Shown here one piece after another: positions 6,186-9,647 of a stretch of DNA of 9,647 nucleotides. The stretch is taken from the NCBI GenBank assembly GCA_041568335.1, contig JBFFZZ010000106.1:1-9647 (forward strand), read 5' to 3'. Below the pieces are notes generated by a model. The model saw only the letters and a list, made by a program, of their open reading frames with translations. It was not told the DNA's origin and searched no databases. The stretch is from WVWW01 sp041568335. GTDB taxonomy: Bacteria > Acidobacteriota > Polarisedimenticolia > Polarisedimenticolales > Polarisedimenticolaceae. How positions within the stretch are numbered: the first letter of the stretch is position 1; the number at the start of each line of letters is the position of its first letter. Both the position numbers and the translations under genes were made by a program.

Positions 6186-9100
6186 GTGTTTGCCCCGTCC
6201 CGATGGTTGTTCGCGATCAGCTTCCTGCTGTCCGGCGGTTGTGCGCTGATCTACCAGGTCGTCTGGTCGAAGCACCTGCAGTACGTCTTCGGCTCGACGA
6301 CCGAGGCGGTGGCCACGGTCCTCGCCGTCTTCATGGCCGGTCTCGGTTTCGGGGCGTACCTCTTCGGTCCCCGGATCGACCGTGCCGTCTCGCCGCTGCG
6401 GCTCTACGCGATCTTCGAGATCGGCATCGGCGTCTACGGCGTGCTCGGGTTGTTGCTGCTGCGATGGGCGACCGCGGCCTACGCCGCGCTGGGAGAGCTG
6501 CCGGGGCCGGTCTCGACGCTGGTCAAGCTCGGACTCACCACGATCGTCCTGCTCCCGCCGTGCCTGCTGATGGGCGCCACCTTTCCCGCCTTGCTGCGCG
6601 GCGTATCGCGGACGGTCCACGGGGCGCGCCGCAACGTCGGGCTGTTCTACGCCGTCAACCTCGGGGGCGCGCTCGGGGGTGCGCTGGCGGCGGGGTTCGT
6701 GATGATCCCCGTCTACGGTCTCACACGCAGCTCGCTGGCGGCGGCGCTGGTCAACTTCGCGATCGCCGCAGCGGTGTGGACCGGCGCCGGCCGGACCGAA
6801 GCGCTGAGCTCCGGCGAACCGGAGCACGTCGATGAGCCCGCTCCCGTCTCGGGACTCGCCCGTCAATACCTCCTGCTCGGGCTGTTCGTCTCCGGGGCGA
6901 CGGTCATGGCTTTCGAGATCGTGATCACCCGGGTGTTGGCGCTGATCTTCGGTGTCTCGGCTTACGCCTTCACGATGGTCCTCGCCGTGTTCCTGCTCGG
7001 GCTGGGCCTCGGCGCGCTGGTCTACGAGCGCTGGGTCGCGCGGCGTGCGGTCGGCACGACGCAGTTCGCCGCCGTGCAGCTGCTCCTGGCGGCGATCGGT
7101 GGTGTGCTTGTGGCCGCGCTCCCCACCGTACCTCGCGGGGTCCTGTACCTGCGCCAGGTTCCGGGTCTCGGTTTCTGGGAGCTGCTCGCCGGCAAAGCGG
7201 CGATGGCGGCGTTTCTGGTGCTACCGCTCGCCATCGTCGCCGGGCTGGCGCTGCCGATCCTGATCGGCGCGTTGGTCTCGCAGGTCGGGACGGTCGGCCG
7301 TACGGTCGGGCGCGCTTACCTGATCAACACGGTCGGGACGATCGCCGGCAGCCTCGCGGCGGGATTCCTGCTCGTCGGCTGGTTGGGAACCGACGGCGCG
7401 TTGCGGGCCGTCCTGCTCGTCAACGTGGCGGTCGGGTTGGCCGGGTTCGCCTTGCCGAAATGCACGGCGAAGGCGCGAGCGCTCGCCGTCGCCGCCGCGG
7501 CGTTGGGTGTTGCGCTGCTGCTCACGACGGAACGCTGGCCTCCGCGGCTGTTCATCAACTCGGACACGGATGGCAGCCATGCGGTCGCGGTCACCCCGCT
7601 GGAGGTCGAGGAGCAGCTGCAGTCGACACCGAACCGCGTGCTGTTCTTCGACGAGGGTCGTAACGCCACCGTGGCGGTCACCGAGACACCGACGGTCCGT
7701 TCGCTGCTGGTCAACGCCCACCCGGACGGCTCGGACTCGGATGACGACATGGCGACCCAGGTGATGCTCGGCGTCATCCCCTTGACCTTGCACCCCGCAC
7801 CGAAGGACGTGCTGGTGATCGGTTTCGGGACGGGTGTCTCCGCGCGAAGCGCCGCGCGGTTGGACGAGGTGCAGCGCATCGACGCGGTCGAGATCGAGCC
7901 GGCCGTGCTGGACGCGTCCCCGTTCTTCCATCACATCAACGGCGCCGTCGAGGACGATCCCCGGGTTCGCGTGCACCTGACGGACGCGCGAACGCACACC
8001 GCGACGACCGGGCAACGTTACGACGTCGTCGTCTCCGAGCCGTCCAACCCGTGGCGCGCCGGGGTGGCCAACCTGTACACGGTCGATTTCTTCGAGTCGG
8101 TCGACGACGTCCTGCGGGACGACGGCGTGTTCGCGCAATGGATGCACCTGTACTTCGTGCGCGACGCGGAGCTGCGCATGGTGCTGCGCACGATGCTCGA
8201 GGTCTTCGCCGAGGTCCAGCTCTGGTGGCTGGACGAGGGCAACATCGCGATCCTGACCTCGCAGCAGCCCCTGTTGTTGAAGCCGCAGCGGGTGCGACAG
8301 CTTCTCGACGGCGAGTTCCGCGACGATCGGGTGCGGTTTGCACGCGCGTCGACGCTCGACGAGTTCTACGGCCGTCTCCTGCTGGACACCGCGGGCGTCC
8401 GCGATTTCGTCTCCGGAGGGTCGGAGGTTCACACCGACGACCGTCCCTACCTGGAGTTTCGCGCGCCACGCGGCCTTCTCGAGGCCGACGGGCGCAACAC
8501 GCTGCGGCTTCTGGCCGCCAAGCTGAACCGCGGGACCCTGACCGCGCCGACGACGGGAGAACCGATCCACGAGGCGAACGGCTGGCTCGCCGCGGCCTCG
8601 ATGTTCGAGAGGCTGGAGCTTTACGAGGAGCAGGTCGAAGCGGTCCGCCGCGCCGTCGAGACCGGGGACCCGCTGGCGCGCGTGCGTGCGGCCGACCTGG
8701 CGTTGCTCGCCGGGGAGGTCGAGAGCGCGCAGGGATTGCTGCAATCGGTGCTCGATGCCGGGGATCAGCGCGAGCGGCTCCTGCGCGACCTCGCCTACGC
8801 GCACGCGCACCTCGCGATGGCGGTGGGTGACGTCCCGGCGGCGCGTTCCGCGCTCGAATTGACCGGCGACTGGAACGGCCGCGCCGGGCTCGAATGGCTG
8901 GCGTTTGCCGTCAGCGGACGACAGCTCGACGTCGCGCTGTCCGCCGCCGAGACGCTCCTCGAGAACGCGCGGCTGGGCGGGCCAATCGGCAATCCCGAAG
9001 TGGAACGGATCTTCGTGCTGCTCTACGACCTCGTCGAGCTCGACGGCGCCGCCGAGCGGATCCTCGGCCTCGCCGAGCGGTTCCCGACGGACCCGGGGCT

Positions 9101-9347
9101 TTCCCCGCTCGCGCAGCTGAAGATCCGCGCCCTGCTGTACGACCGCGTCGGGCGGTTCGACGAGGCGGTCGAGGCGAGCCTCCGGGTCGACCGGCTCGGC
9201 GTGCTCGACTTCGAGCTGCTCACGTTGCGCCTGCGGGGACTGCGGCAGCTCGGAGAGCGCGAGCGGGCGGAGCGCTTGTTGCGGCGGATCCGCAAACTCG
9301 AACCGCGGTACGATCCCGAGCCGGTGGTGTTACCGTTCGGCGAGTGA
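6186..9347 (+). CDS. Fused polytopic membrane protein / spermidine synthase-like / TPR protein
   Basis: A 1053-residue inner-membrane fusion. Residues 1-450 hold about a dozen hydrophobic segments in two homologous halves. The first begins near LLSGGCALIYQVVW and the second near FVSGATVMAFEIVITRV; each contains VLAVF followed by GLGxGA. Residues 485-760 are spermidine-synthase-like: motif I VLVIGFGTG (543-550), acidic VEIEP (568-572) and VVVSEPSNPWRAGVANLYT (614-632). The DGG-type and DxSDP aspartates of true aminopropyltransferases are replaced, so polyamine synthesis is doubtful. Residues 795-1040 are helix pairs resembling TPRs, such as GEVESAQGLLQSVL and GRFDEAVEASLRV. This layout is the 'fused MFS/spermidine synthase' type, whose role is not well known. 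The start is GTG, with GGTGG six bases upstream; no earlier in-frame ATG, GTG or TTG follows the stop of the preceding gene. The 36-base gap suggests cotranscription with the cytochrome cluster. Only 10 bases separate it from the next gene. Confidence 0.9.
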   Translation: MFAPSRWLFAISFLLSGGCALIYQVVWSKHLQYVFGSTTEAVATVLAVFMAGLGFGAYLFGPRIDRAVSPLRLYAIFEIGIGVYGVLGLLLLRWATAAYAALGELPGPVSTLVKLGLTTIVLLPPCLLMGATFPALLRGVSRTVHGARRNVGLFYAVNLGGALGGALAAGFVMIPVYGLTRSSLAAALVNFAIAAAVWTGAGRTEALSSGEPEHVDEPAPVSGLARQYLLLGLFVSGATVMAFEIVITRVLALIFGVSAYAFTMVLAVFLLGLGLGALVYERWVARRAVGTTQFAAVQLLLAAIGGVLVAALPTVPRGVLYLRQVPGLGFWELLAGKAAMAAFLVLPLAIVAGLALPILIGALVSQVGTVGRTVGRAYLINTVGTIAGSLAAGFLLVGWLGTDGALRAVLLVNVAVGLAGFALPKCTAKARALAVAAAALGVALLLTTERWPPRLFINSDTDGSHAVAVTPLEVEEQLQSTPNRVLFFDEGRNATVAVTETPTVRSLLVNAHPDGSDSDDDMATQVMLGVIPLTLHPAPKDVLVIGFGTGVSARSAARLDEVQRIDAVEIEPAVLDASPFFHHINGAVEDDPRVRVHLTDARTHTATTGQRYDVVVSEPSNPWRAGVANLYTVDFFESVDDVLRDDGVFAQWMHLYFVRDAELRMVLRTMLEVFAEVQLWWLDEGNIAILTSQQPLLLKPQRVRQLLDGEFRDDRVRFARASTLDEFYGRLLLDTAGVRDFVSGGSEVHTDDRPYLEFRAPRGLLEADGRNTLRLLAAKLNRGTLTAPTTGEPIHEANGWLAAASMFERLELYEEQVEAVRRAVETGDPLARVRAADLALLAGEVESAQGLLQSVLDAGDQRERLLRDLAYAHAHLAMAVGDVPAARSALELTGDWNGRAGLEWLAFAVSGRQLDVALSAAETLLENARLGGPIGNPEVERIFVLLYDLVELDGAAERILGLAERFPTDPGLSPLAQLKIRALLYDRVGRFDEAVEASLRVDRLGVLDFELLTLRLRGLRQLGERERAERLLRRIRKLEPRYDPEPVVLPFGE

Positions 9348-9357
9348 CCGGGGTGTT

Positions 9358-9647
9358 ATGAGCCACACAGCGCGCTGCCTTCTCGCCCTCTTTCTTTCCG
9401 CCGGGTTGACCTTGCCTCCCGCCGCCGGGGTCTCCGAATCGGCACCCCGGTCGGCCCCGTCTCCCCCGCCGCAAGTTCACGGGACGCACTTCGATCTGCC
9501 CAAGTACCTTCCGGCGATCGAGTGGCTGTTCGGATTCGGCCGCAAGGACCCTCCCGAACGACCCTACTGGCGGAAGAACCTGTTCAAGCGCGTGCTCGGC
9601 GATCAGCTCTTCCTGCTGACGACCTGGTGGCCGAACGAGCTCACCAA
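9358..9647 (+). CDS. Exported protein of unknown function (3' end outside window)
   Basis: An open frame from the ATG at 9358 runs to the window edge, giving 96 complete codons. It begins MSHTARCLLALFLSAGLTLP, a signal-peptide-like segment with likely cleavage near PAAG. A Ser/Pro-rich linker (SESAPRSAPSPPPQ) follows. The mature part has the segments KYLPAIEWLFGFG, YWRKNLFKRVLGDQ and FLLTTWWPNEL. The start of the mature region faintly recalls the N-terminal lead of some membrane-linked PAP2-type phosphatases, but no catalytic motif lies within the window and I do not rely on this. The gene starts 10 bases after the fusion protein stop, with GGGG four bases before the ATG, so it probably belongs to the same transcript. 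Confidence 0.75.
   Translation, partial: MSHTARCLLALFLSAGLTLPPAAGVSESAPRSAPSPPPQVHGTHFDLPKYLPAIEWLFGFGRKDPPERPYWRKNLFKRVLGDQLFLLTTWWPNELT

Noticed and set aside
5651..6835. A 394-codon plus-strand frame overlapping the end of the barrel gene and the start of the fusion gene
   Set aside because: Arg-rich translation without domains, spanning two well-supported genes in another frame.
7800..8470. Naming the fusion protein speE (spermidine synthase)
   Set aside because: The key aspartates of the aminopropyltransferase site are not conserved, so the enzyme name would be misleading.
7221..8810. A 529-codon minus-strand open frame opposite the fusion protein
   Set aside because: Low-complexity Arg/Gln/Asp/Val-rich translation with no motif. 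The plus-strand frame has clear membrane, Rossmann and TPR-like domains.

Overview
The window is GC-rich (by eye roughly two thirds G+C) and is packed with plus-strand genes. GTG starts are frequent, and many products carry export signals: lipoproteins, periplasmic c-type cytochromes and a beta-barrel protein with a C-terminal aromatic run. This indicates a high-GC Gram-negative (diderm) bacterium with respiratory chemistry at its surface. The gene types would fit Acidobacteriota, Myxococcota or a deep gammaproteobacterium, but no marker gene is present and I do not assign a phylum. No tRNA, rRNA, CRISPR array, insertion sequence or phage gene was seen.

Layout. Bases 1-50 hold the first codons of a divergent minus-strand gene with a signal-peptide-like start. 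After a short divergent promoter region comes ansA (168-1307), a type I L-asparaginase whose start codon lies about 5 nt from the predicted transcription start. Fourteen bases later is a secreted M28 metallopeptidase of the carboxypeptidase Q type with an N-terminal beta-propeller (1322-3532). These two may form an amino-acid or peptide scavenging pair. A 120-base gap with several inverted repeats follows. One repeat is a perfect 8-bp hairpin that covers the ribosome binding site of the next gene.

Cytochrome cluster (3653-6149). Three genes overlap by GTGA and ATGA junctions. They encode a diheme periplasmic cytochrome c, a monoheme cytochrome lipoprotein, and a 365-residue protein in which one CXXCH heme site just after the signal peptide is followed by an outer-membrane beta-barrel ending in Phe-Phe-Phe. 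The last has the architecture of Cyc2, the outer-membrane cytochrome-porin fusion of iron oxidisers. Together the three could carry electrons across the outer membrane and periplasm. This is the most interesting system in the window. The donor or acceptor and the direction of flow cannot be read from the sequence.

Downstream (6186-9347) is a 1053-residue fusion: a duplicated polytopic membrane domain, a spermidine-synthase-like Rossmann domain that lacks the usual catalytic aspartates, and a TPR-like helical tail. The window ends inside a further gene (9358 onward) for a secreted or membrane-associated protein I cannot identify firmly.
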